From an uncultured Clostridia bacterium (GTDB taxonomy: Bacteria; Bacillota; Clostridia; TANB77; CAG-508), in assembly GCA_944386755.1 (NCBI GenBank), contig CALXCF010000012.1, positions 1-45,065 of the forward strand: a stretch of 45,065 nucleotides of DNA, read 5' to 3'. A program made the position numbers and the translations under genes. Below, in pieces: positions 8,275 through 17,090 of the stretch. Each line of letters opens with the position of its first letter. The first letter of the stretch is position 1. Below the pieces are notes generated by a model. It was not told the origin of the DNA and searched no databases. It saw only the letters and a program-made list of their open reading frames with translations.

Positions 8275-9276
8275 TTGAAAAAAGTTGGTAATCAAACTAT
8301 TAGTTTTGATAATCCTCCAACAATTCTTGAATGTGCATCTATTGTTGGTCCAAAAGAAGCTAAAGGGCCACTTGCAAAATATTTTGACCAAACTTTAGAT
8401 GACGAATTTTGGGGAGAAAAAACTTGGGAAAAGGCCGAAAGTAAAATTATAAAAGAAACTGTTAGTACGGTAATTTCTAAATCTGGAGTTCCTAGTAACA
8501 AAATTGACTGCATGTTTGCAGGTGATTTGTTAAACCAATGTATTTCTTCAAGTTTTGGTTTAAGAGAATTAAATATTCCGTTTTTTGGAGTTTTTGGCGC
8601 TTGCTCTACATTTGTTGAATCTATTTCTTTAGGTGCTATTTGTACTGAGAGTTTTGCCGAAAATGTTTTATGTGCTACATCTAGTCATTTTTGTAGTGCA
8701 GAAAAGCAATTTCGTTTCCCATTGGAATTAGGTAACCAAAGACCTCCATCAAGTCAATGGACAGTTACTGGTTCTGGTGCTGCTATTTTAACAAAAAGTG
8801 GAACTGGTCCATATATTACACATATAACACCTGGAAAAATTGTTGATATGGGTATTAAAGATGGAAATAATATGGGTGCTGCTATGGCTCCAGCCTTTGC
8901 AGATACTTTAATTTCTCATTTTGAGGATACAGGTAGAAATCCAAGTTATTATGACGCTATTATTAGTGGTGATTTAGGTTATATTGGTAAAGAAATAGTT
9001 ATAGATATTTTAAAATCTAAAGGTTATAATATTAAATCAAATTATAATGACTGTGGAGTTTTAATATTTGATAAAAACGCGCAAGATACTCATAGTGGTG
9101 GTAGTGGTTGTGCATGTTGTGGTACTGTTTTTTCTGGGTATTTCTTTAAACAATTAAAGGAAAGAAAAATTAAAAAGATGTTATTAATTGCTACTGGTGC
9201 TTTAATGAACTCTACAACTTCTCAACAAGGTGAAAGCATACCTGGAATTGCACATGCAATTAGCATAGAAATTTAA
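8275..9276 (+). CDS. spoVAD: Stage V sporulation protein AD
   Basis: SpoVAD is the dipicolinate-binding member of the SpoVA complex and has a thiolase/ketosynthase-like fold. The TTG at 8275, with GAGGTGA five bases upstream, gives the family-typical start MKKVGNQTISFDNPP and a 333-residue protein. The open frame extends upstream only through a REP element. Conserved phrases include CASIVGPKEAKGPL, FGVFGACSTFVE, SSHFCSAEKQFRFPLE and GSGCACCGTVFSGYF. Length matches the family. It lies in the usual order after spoVAC. Confidence 0.95.
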   Translation: MKKVGNQTISFDNPPTILECASIVGPKEAKGPLAKYFDQTLDDEFWGEKTWEKAESKIIKETVSTVISKSGVPSNKIDCMFAGDLLNQCISSSFGLRELNIPFFGVFGACSTFVESISLGAICTESFAENVLCATSSHFCSAEKQFRFPLELGNQRPPSSQWTVTGSGAAILTKSGTGPYITHITPGKIVDMGIKDGNNMGAAMAPAFADTLISHFEDTGRNPSYYDAIISGDLGYIGKEIVIDILKSKGYNIKSNYNDCGVLIFDKNAQDTHSGGSGCACCGTVFSGYFFKQLKERKIKKMLLIATGALMNSTTSQQGESIPGIAHAISIEI

Positions 9277-9337
9277 CAGGGATTATGGGGACGGTCCTAA
9301 AAATCCCTGATTTTAGGGATTAAGGTACGGACCTTTA
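9277..9337 (+). repeat. REP-like palindromic element (GGGGACGGTCC type)
   Basis: It reads AGGGATTATGGGGACGGTCC, then TAAAAATCCCTGATTTTAGG and finally GGTACGGACC. The arms AATCCCT and AGGGATT fold on each other. It starts directly after the spoVAD stop codon. Related copies lie at 15315, 24297 and 24576. Confidence 0.75.
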
Positions 9338-9366
9338 CTTATAAATTTAAGAAAGGATTTGTTATT

Positions 9367-9759
9367 ATGGATATTAATTGGGCTAATGTTTTTGATTGGA
9401 CAGTGTTATTAAAATGTTTTGTTACTGCTGGAGTCATTTGTGTACTTGGTCAGATTTTGATTGATAAAACTAAATTAACACCTGCTAAGATTTTAGTTAT
9501 TTTTGTTACTACTGGAGCTATTTTAGGTGGTCTTGGTGTTTATCAATATTTGGTTGATTTTGCAGGAGCTGGTGCGACTGTTCCTTTGACTGGTTTTGGT
9601 TATAATTTGGCTAAAGGTGCTATTGAGGCTGTTCAACAAATGGGGCTAGTTGGTGCATTTGTTGGTGGTGTTAAGGCTGCTGCAGGTGGTATTGCTGCCG
9701 CTGTATTTTTTGGATATTTAGCCGCACTTATTTCTAAACCAAAAATGAAAAAGCAGTAA
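9367..9759 (+). CDS. spoVAE: Stage V sporulation protein AE
   Basis: This 130-residue membrane protein of the SpoVA dipicolinate channel has four hydrophobic segments. Family-typical phrases are FVTAGVICVLGQILID, ATVPLTGFGYNLAKGA and GGIAAAVFFGYLAALI. It lies about 90 bases downstream of spoVAD, past a REP element, with AAGAAAGGA before the ATG. It completes a C-D-E set; no spoVAA, spoVAB or spoVAF is visible here. The gene is followed by a strong terminator. Confidence 0.93.
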   Translation: MDINWANVFDWTVLLKCFVTAGVICVLGQILIDKTKLTPAKILVIFVTTGAILGGLGVYQYLVDFAGAGATVPLTGFGYNLAKGAIEAVQQMGLVGAFVGGVKAAAGGIAAAVFFGYLAALISKPKMKKQ

Positions 9760-9770
9760 TTTTGAGCAAA

Positions 9771-9830
9771 AAATAAAGCTATTTATTTTATAATTTTGTT
9801 TTATAAAATAGTATAGCTTTATTTTTATTT
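9771..9830 (+). terminator. Intrinsic terminator after spoVAE
   Basis: AAATAAAGCTAT pairs with ATAGCTTTATTT, with an inner TTATAA/TTATAA stem, followed by a U-rich tail. It sits between convergent spoVAE and rplT and could work in both directions. Confidence 0.75.
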
Positions 9831-9885
9831 TTAAAAATTTAATATTCGTTGTTTTATTTATTTCTAACTTTCTTAGCATAGCAAT

Positions 9886-10236
9886 TTATGCTTTTTTTGC
9901 TATTTCAGCTATTTCTGTAAATGCTTTTGGATCAGTTACAGCTATTTCAGCTAACATTTTTCTGTTAATTGTAACATTTGCTTTCTTTAATCCTGCTATC
10001 ATTTTGCTATATGTTATACCATTCATTCTTGCCGCTGCATTTATTCTTGCTATCCATAATTTTCTAAAATTACTTTTTTTATCTTTTCTTCCAACATATG
10101 CATATGATAAAGATTTCATAACTGCTTGGTTTGCATTTCTAAATCTATAATGTTTTGCACCATAGTATCCTTTTGCTTGTTTTAATACTTTTTTATGTCT
10201 TGCTCTTGTTGTTCTTGCTGTTTTTACTCTTGCCAT
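9886..10236 (-). CDS. rplT: 50S ribosomal protein L20
   Basis: This 116-residue basic protein has the standard L20 sequence ([48 protein letters not shown]). L20 binds 23S rRNA early in assembly. In Firmicutes it represses its own operon by binding the infC leader, and this window has such a leader upstream of infC. It is the last gene of infC-rpmI-rplT. Confidence 0.98.
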   Translation of the reverse strand: MARVKTARTTRARHKKVLKQAKGYYGAKHYRFRNANQAVMKSLSYAYVGRKDKKSNFRKLWIARINAAARMNGITYSKMIAGLKKANVTINRKMLAEIAVTDPKAFTEIAEIAKKA

Positions 10237-10259
10237 TTATATTTCCTCCTTCTTCTTTT

Positions 10260-10322
10260 CGACAGGGGACACACCTTTCCCCCTTGTCATTTCCACTTGG
10301 TTTAAGGAATGTCCCCTCCCCT
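10260..10322. repeat. Degenerate REP-like element between rpmI and rplT
   Basis: GACAGGGGACACACCTTTCC opens the element and AAGGAATGTCCCCTCCCC closes it, so the GGGGACA and TGTCCCC ends are inverted. It resembles the other GGGGAC elements of this window but is less conserved. It fills most of the spacer between two ribosomal protein genes of one operon. Confidence 0.55.
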
Positions 10323-10362
10323 TGTGAATTATTGATTAATTCTTATTATACTTTCTACTTAA

Positions 10363-10566
10363 TTAATTACCGTAAGGTAATAGTTTTTTGATTGTGTTTT
10401 CACATGTTTTATCTGCATAAGCATTTTGAATTTTTCCTGATTTTTTTTGTCTACTTGTTTTATTTGCAAGTAAATGTCTTCTGTTTGATTTTGTTCTTTT
10501 AACTTTACCTGTAGCTGTTAATGAATATCTTTTTTTAGCAGCTTTGTTTGTTTTTAATTTTGGCAT
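10363..10566 (-). CDS. rpmI: 50S ribosomal protein L35
   Basis: This 67-residue basic protein has the L35 pattern MPKLKTNKAAKKRYSLTATG and RRHLLANKTSRQKK. It lies between infC and rplT, the usual order. GGAGC precedes the ATG. Confidence 0.97.
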   Translation of the reverse strand: MPKLKTNKAAKKRYSLTATGKVKRTKSNRRHLLANKTSRQKKSGKIQNAYADKTCENTIKKLLPYGN

Positions 10567-10640
10567 AGTTATTCGCTCCTTTCGTTTTATAACTTTATAT
10601 TAACAGATTTTTAATTGTTTTAATATTTTTATATTATCAA

Positions 10641-11156
10641 TTATTTTTCTGTTTTTTTAGCTAAAATTGTAAACATATTTCTACCTTCTAATTTTGGTGC
10701 TTTTTCTACATTTGCAACATCTTCTAATGCTGAGATAAATTTATTTAAAACGTTTTCTCCTGCTTTTGAGTTGTTTACTTCTCTTCCTCTAAAGCGTACT
10801 GTAATTTTTACTTTGTTTCCGTCTTCAATAAACTTTCTTGCATTTTTTGCTTTGAATCCAAAATCATGTTCTTCAATATTTGGAGTTACTCTTATTTCTT
10901 TTACTTCAAGAACTTTTTGTTTTTTCTTAGCTTCTTTTTCTTTTTTTGCTTGCTCAAATTTATATTTTCCATAGTTCATTATTTTACAAACTGGTGGATT
11001 AGAATTTGGCGCTACTAGCACTAAATCTAAGTTCTTGTCTTCTGCTTTCGATAAAGCATCTTGAAATGATACAACTCCTAATTTTTCTCCTGTTTCTCCA
11101 ATTAGTTGTACTTCTTTTGCTCTGATTTGTCTGTTGATTGGTAATTCCTGTTTTAT
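10641..11156 (-). CDS. infC: Translation initiation factor IF-3, probable AUA start
   Basis: IF-3 binds the 30S subunit and rejects non-AUG starts. The protein contains the family signatures QLIGETGEKLGVVSFQDAL, NSNPPVCKIMNYGKYKFEQ and VRFRGREVNN, with a length near 171. There is no in-frame AUG. GGAGGTG at 11163-11169 sits eight bases upstream of an AUA codon at 11156, giving an N-terminus MKQELPINRQIRAKEV that aligns with other IF-3 starts. The TTG at 11171 overlaps the binding site and is unlikely. Rare starts (AUU in many bacteria) are known to let IF-3 repress itself. AUA would serve the same purpose. Confidence 0.93.
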   Translation of the reverse strand: MKQELPINRQIRAKEVQLIGETGEKLGVVSFQDALSKAEDKNLDLVLVAPNSNPPVCKIMNYGKYKFEQAKKEKEAKKKQKVLEVKEIRVTPNIEEHDFGFKAKNARKFIEDGNKVKITVRFRGREVNNSKAGENVLNKFISALEDVANVEKAPKLEGRNMFTILAKKTEK

Positions 11157-11173
11157 ATAAAACACCTCCAATA

Positions 11174-11208
11174 AATTAAAAAATTTGACTTTTGTTACAA
11201 GTCAAATT
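11174..11208 (-). terminator. Attenuator hairpin in the infC leader
   Basis: On the minus strand ATTTGACTT pairs with AAGTCAAAT around a short loop and is followed by a run of T, ending just before the infC binding site. The left arm and loop contain CTTGTAAC, the exact complement of GTTACAAG at the start of the transcript (11306-11313). Pairing of these segments would dissolve the terminator. Position and design match an L20-type leader controlling infC-rpmI-rplT. Confidence 0.75.
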
Positions 11209-11320
11209 CAAAATACTATAGTAAATAGCTATGATTTTCTATATACTAAAATATTTAATTTCTAACCTTTTTCCTCTTAAGATAAGGTGAGAAGCTTGAC
11301 TTCTTCTTGTAACGATAAAT

Positions 11321-11350
11321 ATTATACACTATCTTTTTGCTATTTGTCAA
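11321..11350 (-). promoter_or_regulatory. infC: Sigma-A promoter for infC-rpmI-rplT
   Basis: Consensus TTGACA and TATAAT are spaced 18 bases apart on the minus strand. The predicted start near 11314 gives a leader of about 160 bases whose first bases include GTTACAAG, the antiterminator strand described for the attenuator. Confidence 0.75.
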
Positions 11351-11360
11351 GCCTTTTTTT

Positions 11361-13928
11361 CTATTTTGTTATCCATTTCACTAAATCTAAGTTTGCTGGT
11401 TCTAGTAGCATTTCATGTTTTGGCATTACACGGAAGGTATATCCATAATTTCCACCTGTTGTTAATTCTATTTTTGCTGTGAAATAATATTTTTTATTTT
11501 CTTCGTCTTGTTCTTCTAATTTCATAGGTATTATAGATACATCTTCTACAATTCCATTTTCTAATATTTTTCCATAATATACTTCTACTGTTACATTTTC
11601 TACATCAATATTTGGTAACTCTACTTCACAGCTTACATCAATGTTATTTCCAGCATCAATTGTTATATTGTCTAAATTATTCGTTTGTGTAATCTTTATG
11701 TCTTTCCAATTAATGTATAAGTCTTTTTTCCATGAATTAAATTCTGCCACATTATCCATATTTTCGTAATATTTTTTTGTTAGATTACATAGTGGTATAT
11801 AGTATTGATTTGTGTAATCTACCAACATTCTTGATGTGCTATATTTTCCTCCTGTTGTTACTATTGAATTTTTCATTATCTCTATCCATTTTTTAGATAT
11901 TCCATTTTTATCTTTTTCATAATATGTTGGTATTATCTTTTCTTCTAATGTATGATACATACTTTGGCTATCTGCAACATCTTGTGCTTCATATGAATCA
12001 TATTCTGCATTTGTTCCGATTGTCCATCCATTGCTTTGAGTATATCCTTCTGCCCACCATCCATCTAGCACACTGAAGTTTATTACTCCATTTACTGATG
12101 CTTTTTGTCCTGATGTTCCTGATGCTTCCATTGGTCTTCTTGGGTTATTTAGCCATACATCTACTCCACTTATTAAATATCTTGAAATTTCTATATTATA
12201 GTTTTCTAATAAGAAGATTTTCCCTTTGAATTGTGGCATCATTGATATTTCATGTATATATTTTATTAAATCTTGTCCTTCTTTATCTGCTGGATGTGCT
12301 TTTCCTGCAAATATTATTTGTACTGGTCTTTCACTATTATTTAATATTTGTGTAATTCTTTCTAAATCTTTAAATATTAATGTTGCTCTTTTATATGTTG
12401 CAAATCTTCTCGCAAAACCTATAGTTAAAGCTTCTGGATTTAGTTTTGAAATAATTTCATTTATTTCTTCATATCCATATCCACAACGTCTTAATCTTTC
12501 CATTGTGCTTTCTTTTACAAGTTTTATTAGTTTTTTCTTTTGGTCAACATGTACACTCCATAATTTTTCATCTGGAATATTTCTGATTTTTTCCCATACA
12601 TGATTTTGATGAATGTTATCTTGCCAATATGGAATTAAGTATTTGTTGTATAATTCTTTCATTCTTGGTGCAAGCCATGAACATGTGTGAATTCCATTTG
12701 TTACATATCCAATTGGTGATTCATTTGCTGCAATGTTTGGCCATACTTCACTAAATAGTTCTCTTGAAACAGCTCCATGTAATTTACTTACTCCATTTTT
12801 CTTTCCAGCTATTTTTAATGCTAATATTCCCATATTGAATCCTTCTTCTAGGTCTGGTCCTGGTTTCATTCCTAATTTTAAGAATTCTTCCCTTGATAGT
12901 CCTAATCTTGGCCAGAAATCTTTGAAGTATTTTTCAACTAAAGCTATTGGGAATATGTCATTTCCTGCTGGTACTGGTGTATGTGTTGTAAATACTGTTT
13001 TTGAACTTGCTATGTCTTTTGCCATATCAAAAGATATTTGTTTTTCTTTTATTAAGTTTTTAATTACTTCTAAATTTAAGAATGCTGAATGTCCTTCATT
13101 CATATGGTATACAGTTGGATTTAAATGTAGGTATTTTGTTAATAACTCTACTCCGCCTTGTCCTAAAACAATTTCTTGTCTTATTCTCATTTCTTGGTCT
13201 CCACCATAAAGTTGTAATGTTACATTTCTATCTTCTTGATGGTTTTTATCAATGTCTGAGTCTAGTAGATATAGTTTTACTCTTCCTACATTTATTTGCC
13301 ATACTTTTAGGTATAATCTTCTTTTTGGAAATTTAACGAATATTGTTAAATCCTCGCCTTTATCATCTTTTACTGGATTTATTGGTAAATCATATAAATC
13401 TATTCCATTGTTCTCTGTTTCTTGGATTCCATATCCATTTATTTTTTGTTTGAAGTATCCGTGTTTATATAGTAAACCTACTCCAACTAATGGAATTCCT
13501 AAGTCACTTGCAGATTTTAAATGGTCACCAGATAAAATACCTAATCCTCCTGAATAGATTGGTATTGTTTGGTCTAGTCCATATTCTGCTGAAAAATATG
13601 CAATTAGGTCTTTTTTGTTTTCTGGGTATTTGCTTGAGAACCATGTATTTTTGCTGTTCATATATCCTTCATAGTGGTCTACTACTTTGTCGTATTCTTT
13701 TAAGAATGTTATATCTTTTGCTGCTAATTCTAGTCTTTCTTGTGATACATGTTTTAAAAATTTGATTGGGTTTTTGTTTGATTGCTCCCATAAGTCTCTG
13801 TCGATTTTTTGGAATAGTCTTAGGAATTCTGTGTTCCATGACCACCATAAGTTGTTTGATATTTCTGATAGTTTTTCTATCCTTTTTGGTAATTGTGGGT
13901 TTACTGTTATTCTATTAAATATGTACAT
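11361..13928 (-). CDS. glgP: Alpha-glucan phosphorylase (DUF3417-containing type)
   Basis: This 855-residue phosphorylase releases glucose 1-phosphate from glycogen or maltodextrin. Residues 1 to about 110 are the DUF3417 region (LSEISNNLWWSWNTEFLRLF) typical of the bacterial/archaeal AgpA-like group. The catalytic body follows, with YFSAEYGLDQTIPIYSGGLG and HMNEGHSAFLNLE. The PLP-binding region is EASGTSGQKASVNGV, followed by FSVLDGWWAEGY. About 100 extra C-terminal residues form a beta-rich domain. It has its own promoter. In a spore-former it would mobilise stored glucan. Confidence 0.93.
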   Translation of the reverse strand: MYIFNRITVNPQLPKRIEKLSEISNNLWWSWNTEFLRLFQKIDRDLWEQSNKNPIKFLKHVSQERLELAAKDITFLKEYDKVVDHYEGYMNSKNTWFSSKYPENKKDLIAYFSAEYGLDQTIPIYSGGLGILSGDHLKSASDLGIPLVGVGLLYKHGYFKQKINGYGIQETENNGIDLYDLPINPVKDDKGEDLTIFVKFPKRRLYLKVWQINVGRVKLYLLDSDIDKNHQEDRNVTLQLYGGDQEMRIRQEIVLGQGGVELLTKYLHLNPTVYHMNEGHSAFLNLEVIKNLIKEKQISFDMAKDIASSKTVFTTHTPVPAGNDIFPIALVEKYFKDFWPRLGLSREEFLKLGMKPGPDLEEGFNMGILALKIAGKKNGVSKLHGAVSRELFSEVWPNIAANESPIGYVTNGIHTCSWLAPRMKELYNKYLIPYWQDNIHQNHVWEKIRNIPDEKLWSVHVDQKKKLIKLVKESTMERLRRCGYGYEEINEIISKLNPEALTIGFARRFATYKRATLIFKDLERITQILNNSERPVQIIFAGKAHPADKEGQDLIKYIHEISMMPQFKGKIFLLENYNIEISRYLISGVDVWLNNPRRPMEASGTSGQKASVNGVINFSVLDGWWAEGYTQSNGWTIGTNAEYDSYEAQDVADSQSMYHTLEEKIIPTYYEKDKNGISKKWIEIMKNSIVTTGGKYSTSRMLVDYTNQYYIPLCNLTKKYYENMDNVAEFNSWKKDLYINWKDIKITQTNNLDNITIDAGNNIDVSCEVELPNIDVENVTVEVYYGKILENGIVEDVSIIPMKLEEQDEENKKYYFTAKIELTTGGNYGYTFRVMPKHEMLLEPANLDLVKWITK

Positions 13929-14011
13929 TTTCTTTTGTTCCTCCTTTGTTTTTTATTTATCTATTTTTTCTTTTTTGTATTTTTTATTTCTTTTGCTTTT
14001 TTGATATTTAT

Positions 14012-14040
14012 ATTATCTATTAAATGATTACATTTGTCAA
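14012..14040 (-). promoter_or_regulatory. Sigma-A promoter for the glucan phosphorylase gene
   Basis: TTGACA and GATAAT are spaced 17 bases apart on the minus strand, about 85 bases upstream of the ATG. It lies immediately downstream of the rseP stop codon, separating glgP from the housekeeping cluster. Confidence 0.65.
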
Positions 14041-14046
14041 ATGTTT

Positions 14047-15297
14047 TTAAAATATTCTCAAAATATCATTGTATGAAACATATAGTGACAAAGCTATTAA
14101 AATCGAAAATCCTATCAATTGTATATTAATTTCTGTTTCTTGTTTTAAAGGTTTTCTTCTAATTGCTTCAATAATTAAAATTAATAACTTTCCTCCATCA
14201 AGTGCTGGAATTGGTAGCAAGTTTGTAACTCCAAGAGATAGTGAAATTAGAGCCATCATTTGGAAGAACTCTCTAACCCCATCTGTTCTTGCAATTACTT
14301 CTGAAATTCCAACTGGTCCCATCATTTGATCTACTCCAACTTGACCAGTAAATAATTGTTTAATACTATCTACTATTGAACCTAAAAACTCTGCTGTTTG
14401 CATTCCACCATTTATACATCTATTCCAGAATGTATCTGGTGCTTGTTCTAAGTTCACTCCTAAATAATATGTTGAATAATAATCTGGTGTTAATTCTATT
14501 TCTAGTTGCTCGCCATTTCTTTCTATTGTCAATAACATCGTATTTAAACCTTTTTCATTAATTGCTTCAACTGCTTTATTAGGATCTCCATTTATTTCTA
14601 CATCATTTACTTTAATTAATCTATCATTTGCTTGTATTCCACTTCTTTCACTACTACTTCCTTTTTCTACTGTAACAATTTTCGCATTATCATCTAAATA
14701 AATACCTGTTGACTTTACTGGTACTTCTGTTGGTTTCGTAGTGTATTCTAAAATATCCCCATTTCTGTTTACTTTTATATTAATTTCTTCTCCATTAGAA
14801 TTTGTAACTATTTCATTTATATCTTTTTGACTTTTTACTTCTTTACCATTAATTTCTATTATTTCATCTCCACTTTGTAATCCAATCTGCTGTGCAGCAT
14901 ATCCTTCTATTGTACTCGCAACTCTATTTGATACGTATGTTCCACTTGTTGCGATTAAAGCAAAATATACAATTATCGCAAATACTATATTTACAGTTGC
15001 ACCAGCTACAACAATTGCCATTCTTTTTGGAATGCTAGCTTTTGAAAAAGACCTATCATCTTCTGACCTTTCGTCTTCTCCTTCCATACTTACAAATCCA
15101 CCTAATGGTATTAGTCGTAAAGCATATTTGGTTTCTTTTCCTTGCTTTTTCCATATTACTGGTCCAAATCCTATTGCAAATTCATTTACTTTTACTTTGC
15201 AAAGTTTTGCAACTGTAAAATGGCCTGCTTCATGGATTAAAATTAAAAAGCCCAGTAATATAATTATTTTAATTGCTGCAATTAAAAATGAAATCAA
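14047..15297 (-). CDS. rseP: RIP zinc metalloprotease RseP (site-2 protease)
   Basis: This 416-residue intramembrane protease has the zinc motif HEAGH at about residue 22 and the second motif LLPIPALDGGKL near the C-terminus. Between them are two PDZ domains (around 'IGLQSGDEIIEINGKEV' and 'RSGIQANDRLIKVNDVEI'), where one is more usual in Gram-positive homologues. It starts with TTG, preceded by AAAGGAG. It is the last gene of the rpsB-to-rseP cluster. The usual dxr gene between cdsA and rseP is missing and a perfect palindrome lies there instead. Confidence 0.95.
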   Translation of the reverse strand: MISFLIAAIKIIILLGFLILIHEAGHFTVAKLCKVKVNEFAIGFGPVIWKKQGKETKYALRLIPLGGFVSMEGEDERSEDDRSFSKASIPKRMAIVVAGATVNIVFAIIVYFALIATSGTYVSNRVASTIEGYAAQQIGLQSGDEIIEINGKEVKSQKDINEIVTNSNGEEINIKVNRNGDILEYTTKPTEVPVKSTGIYLDDNAKIVTVEKGSSSERSGIQANDRLIKVNDVEINGDPNKAVEAINEKGLNTMLLTIERNGEQLEIELTPDYYSTYYLGVNLEQAPDTFWNRCINGGMQTAEFLGSIVDSIKQLFTGQVGVDQMMGPVGISEVIARTDGVREFFQMMALISLSLGVTNLLPIPALDGGKLLILIIEAIRRKPLKQETEINIQLIGFSILIALSLYVSYNDILRIF

Positions 15298-15314
15298 ATT
15301 CTTTCTCCTTTCAA

Positions 15315-15377
15315 TCAGGGATTAGGGGACGTTCTTTTAATCCCACTAAGAGGGATTAAAAGAACGTCCCCTAATCC
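15315..15377. repeat. Perfect REP palindrome between cdsA and rseP
   Basis: Twenty-eight-base arms, beginning AGGGATTAGGGGACGTTCTT, are perfectly complementary around a seven-base loop. It is the cleanest member of the GGGGACG repeat family in this window. It occupies the position where dxr is found in many clostridia and could form a very stable RNA hairpin within the operon. Confidence 0.85.
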
Positions 15378-15392
15378 CTCTTCTAATTTTTT

Positions 15393-16196
15393 CTAAAGTA
15401 GTGTAAAGAATGCATATGCAAATGGTGCTAAGAATATTAAACTGTCAATTCTATCTAACATTCCGCCATGTCCTGGTATGAGATTACTATAATCTTTTAT
15501 ATCTACATATCTTTTAATACTTGAAGCTGCAAAGTCTCCTATTTGTCCGATTAAACTAAGTATTACTGATATCATAGCTATAAATCCATAAGAATAGTTC
15601 ATACCCCAGAATGTATTTGCTACATATGTGTATAATAACATTAATAGTATTGCTCCTACTGTTCCTGCTATACATCCTTCTATTGATTTTTTAGGACTTA
15701 CTTTGCTAAATTTGTGTTTTCCAAAATGTTTTCCTATAAAATATGCAAATATGTCAGTTCCCCAGGCTGCAATTATTGCATACCATATTAATACTTTTCC
15801 ATCTTGCATACCATCTATAAGTGCAACAAATATCATGAAAAATACTACATAAAATATTCCTAAAAAAGTATATGCAATATCTTTAAATGTTGTTCTCATT
15901 TCTGTTGCAATTACTTGTGCAAATAGTATTAGTAAAATTGTTGGTACTGAAAGTGTTACTACCATATTTAGTGCCTCTTCTGGTACTAAATGTATTATTG
16001 CTATACTAAAACAACTTAAATATCCTACCCATCTTACCGGATTTGATACTTTTTGTATTGCATTAAAATATTCATTCATTGCAAGTAATGCAATTATTGC
16101 TAATGCTATATCTACTATATATTTATTTCCAATTAATAAAATTATTAATACTAATGGAAATCCTAATAGTCCAGATGTTATTCTTTTTATATCCAT
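15393..16196 (-). CDS. cdsA: Phosphatidate cytidylyltransferase
   Basis: This 267-residue membrane enzyme makes CDP-diacylglycerol from phosphatidate and CTP for phospholipid synthesis. It has about seven transmembrane segments, the family region SPKKSIEGCIAGTVGA and the signature IPGHGGMLDRIDSLIF near the C-terminus. AAAGGAGAG precedes the ATG. It lies 20 bases downstream of uppS, so the two are co-transcribed. Confidence 0.95.
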   Translation of the reverse strand: MDIKRITSGLLGFPLVLIILLIGNKYIVDIALAIIALLAMNEYFNAIQKVSNPVRWVGYLSCFSIAIIHLVPEEALNMVVTLSVPTILLILFAQVIATEMRTTFKDIAYTFLGIFYVVFFMIFVALIDGMQDGKVLIWYAIIAAWGTDIFAYFIGKHFGKHKFSKVSPKKSIEGCIAGTVGAILLMLLYTYVANTFWGMNYSYGFIAMISVILSLIGQIGDFAASSIKRYVDIKDYSNLIPGHGGMLDRIDSLIFLAPFAYAFFTLL

Positions 16197-16216
16197 GTTT
16201 CTCTCCTTTGATTTCT

Positions 16217-16930
16217 TTAATTCGCTCCAAATTTTCTTGTCCTTTTTTGATATTCGATTATTGCATTATCCAAATCTTCTTCGTCAAAATCTGGCCAATT
16301 TTTTTGAACAAATAATAATTCTGAATATACTGATTGCCATGGCAAGAAATTGCTTAATCTTAATTCTCCACTTGTTCTAATTACTAAGTCAGGATCTGGT
16401 TCGTTTTTTGTATATAGATGTTCTGATATCATTTCTTCATTTATTTCATTTGCCTTTATTTTTCCTTCTTCAACTTGACTTGCAATTTCTTTTACTGCTT
16501 TTACTATTTCATTTCTTCCGCCATAATTTAATGCAATATTAAATGTTACTCCTGTATTAGCTTTTGTTCTTTCCATACATTTTATTATACTTTTTTGCAT
16601 TCCATCTGAAAGTGCTGATATATCTCCTAATATTTTCACTCTAATATTTTCTGTATCTGCTCTTTTTGAATAATCATCCAGATAATTTTGTAATAATAGC
16701 ATTAGTGCTTTTACTTCATCTTCTGCTCTTTTCCAGTTTTCTGTTGAAAAAGCATATACAGTTATATATTCTAATCCTATTTTATTTGCATATCTCACTA
16801 TTTTTTCTAGTGTTTTTGCTCCTTCTTTATGTCCAAAACTTGCTGGTTTTCCTTGTGCTTTTGCCCATCTTCTATTTCCATCCATTATGATTGCAATATG
16901 TTTTGGCATATAATTTTTATCAAAATCCAT
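16217..16930 (-). CDS. uppS: Isoprenyl transferase (undecaprenyl diphosphate synthase)
   Basis: This 237-residue cis-prenyltransferase extends farnesyl diphosphate to the lipid carrier for peptidoglycan. It shows IAIIMDGNRRWAKAQGKP with the catalytic Asp, GHKEGAKTLEKIV, TVYAFSTENWKR, LNYGGRNEIV and DLVIRTSGELRLSNFLPWQ. All family motifs are intact. Its substrate would be supplied by the ispA gene just upstream. Confidence 0.96.
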   Translation of the reverse strand: MDFDKNYMPKHIAIIMDGNRRWAKAQGKPASFGHKEGAKTLEKIVRYANKIGLEYITVYAFSTENWKRAEDEVKALMLLLQNYLDDYSKRADTENIRVKILGDISALSDGMQKSIIKCMERTKANTGVTFNIALNYGGRNEIVKAVKEIASQVEEGKIKANEINEEMISEHLYTKNEPDPDLVIRTSGELRLSNFLPWQSVYSELLFVQKNWPDFDEEDLDNAIIEYQKRTRKFGAN

Positions 16931-16962
16931 TTTTATCTTCCTTTTCTAATTTATATATTATT

Positions 16963-17088
16963 GTGTTGGAAAAGAATTAAATTTTGACTAGGAAAACGAA
17001 TTTGAAATTTATGAGGCGTACTTTTTGTACGTTGATTAAATTTCAAATGAAGTTTGACGACGTCAAAATTGTAATTATTTTTCAACAC
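16963..17088. repeat. Palindromic element, family 1, copy A
   Basis: The 126-base element has ends GTGTTGGAAAAGAATTAAAT and a matching inverted end closing in TTTTTCAACAC. Inner stems TTTGAAATTT/AAATTTCAAA and GTAC/GTAC surround a TTTTT loop. It shares its ends and central GGCG...TACTTTTTGTA with the copy at 20457, but the stems differ. It begins two bases after the ispA stop codon. Confidence 0.75.
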
Positions 17089-17090
17089 CC

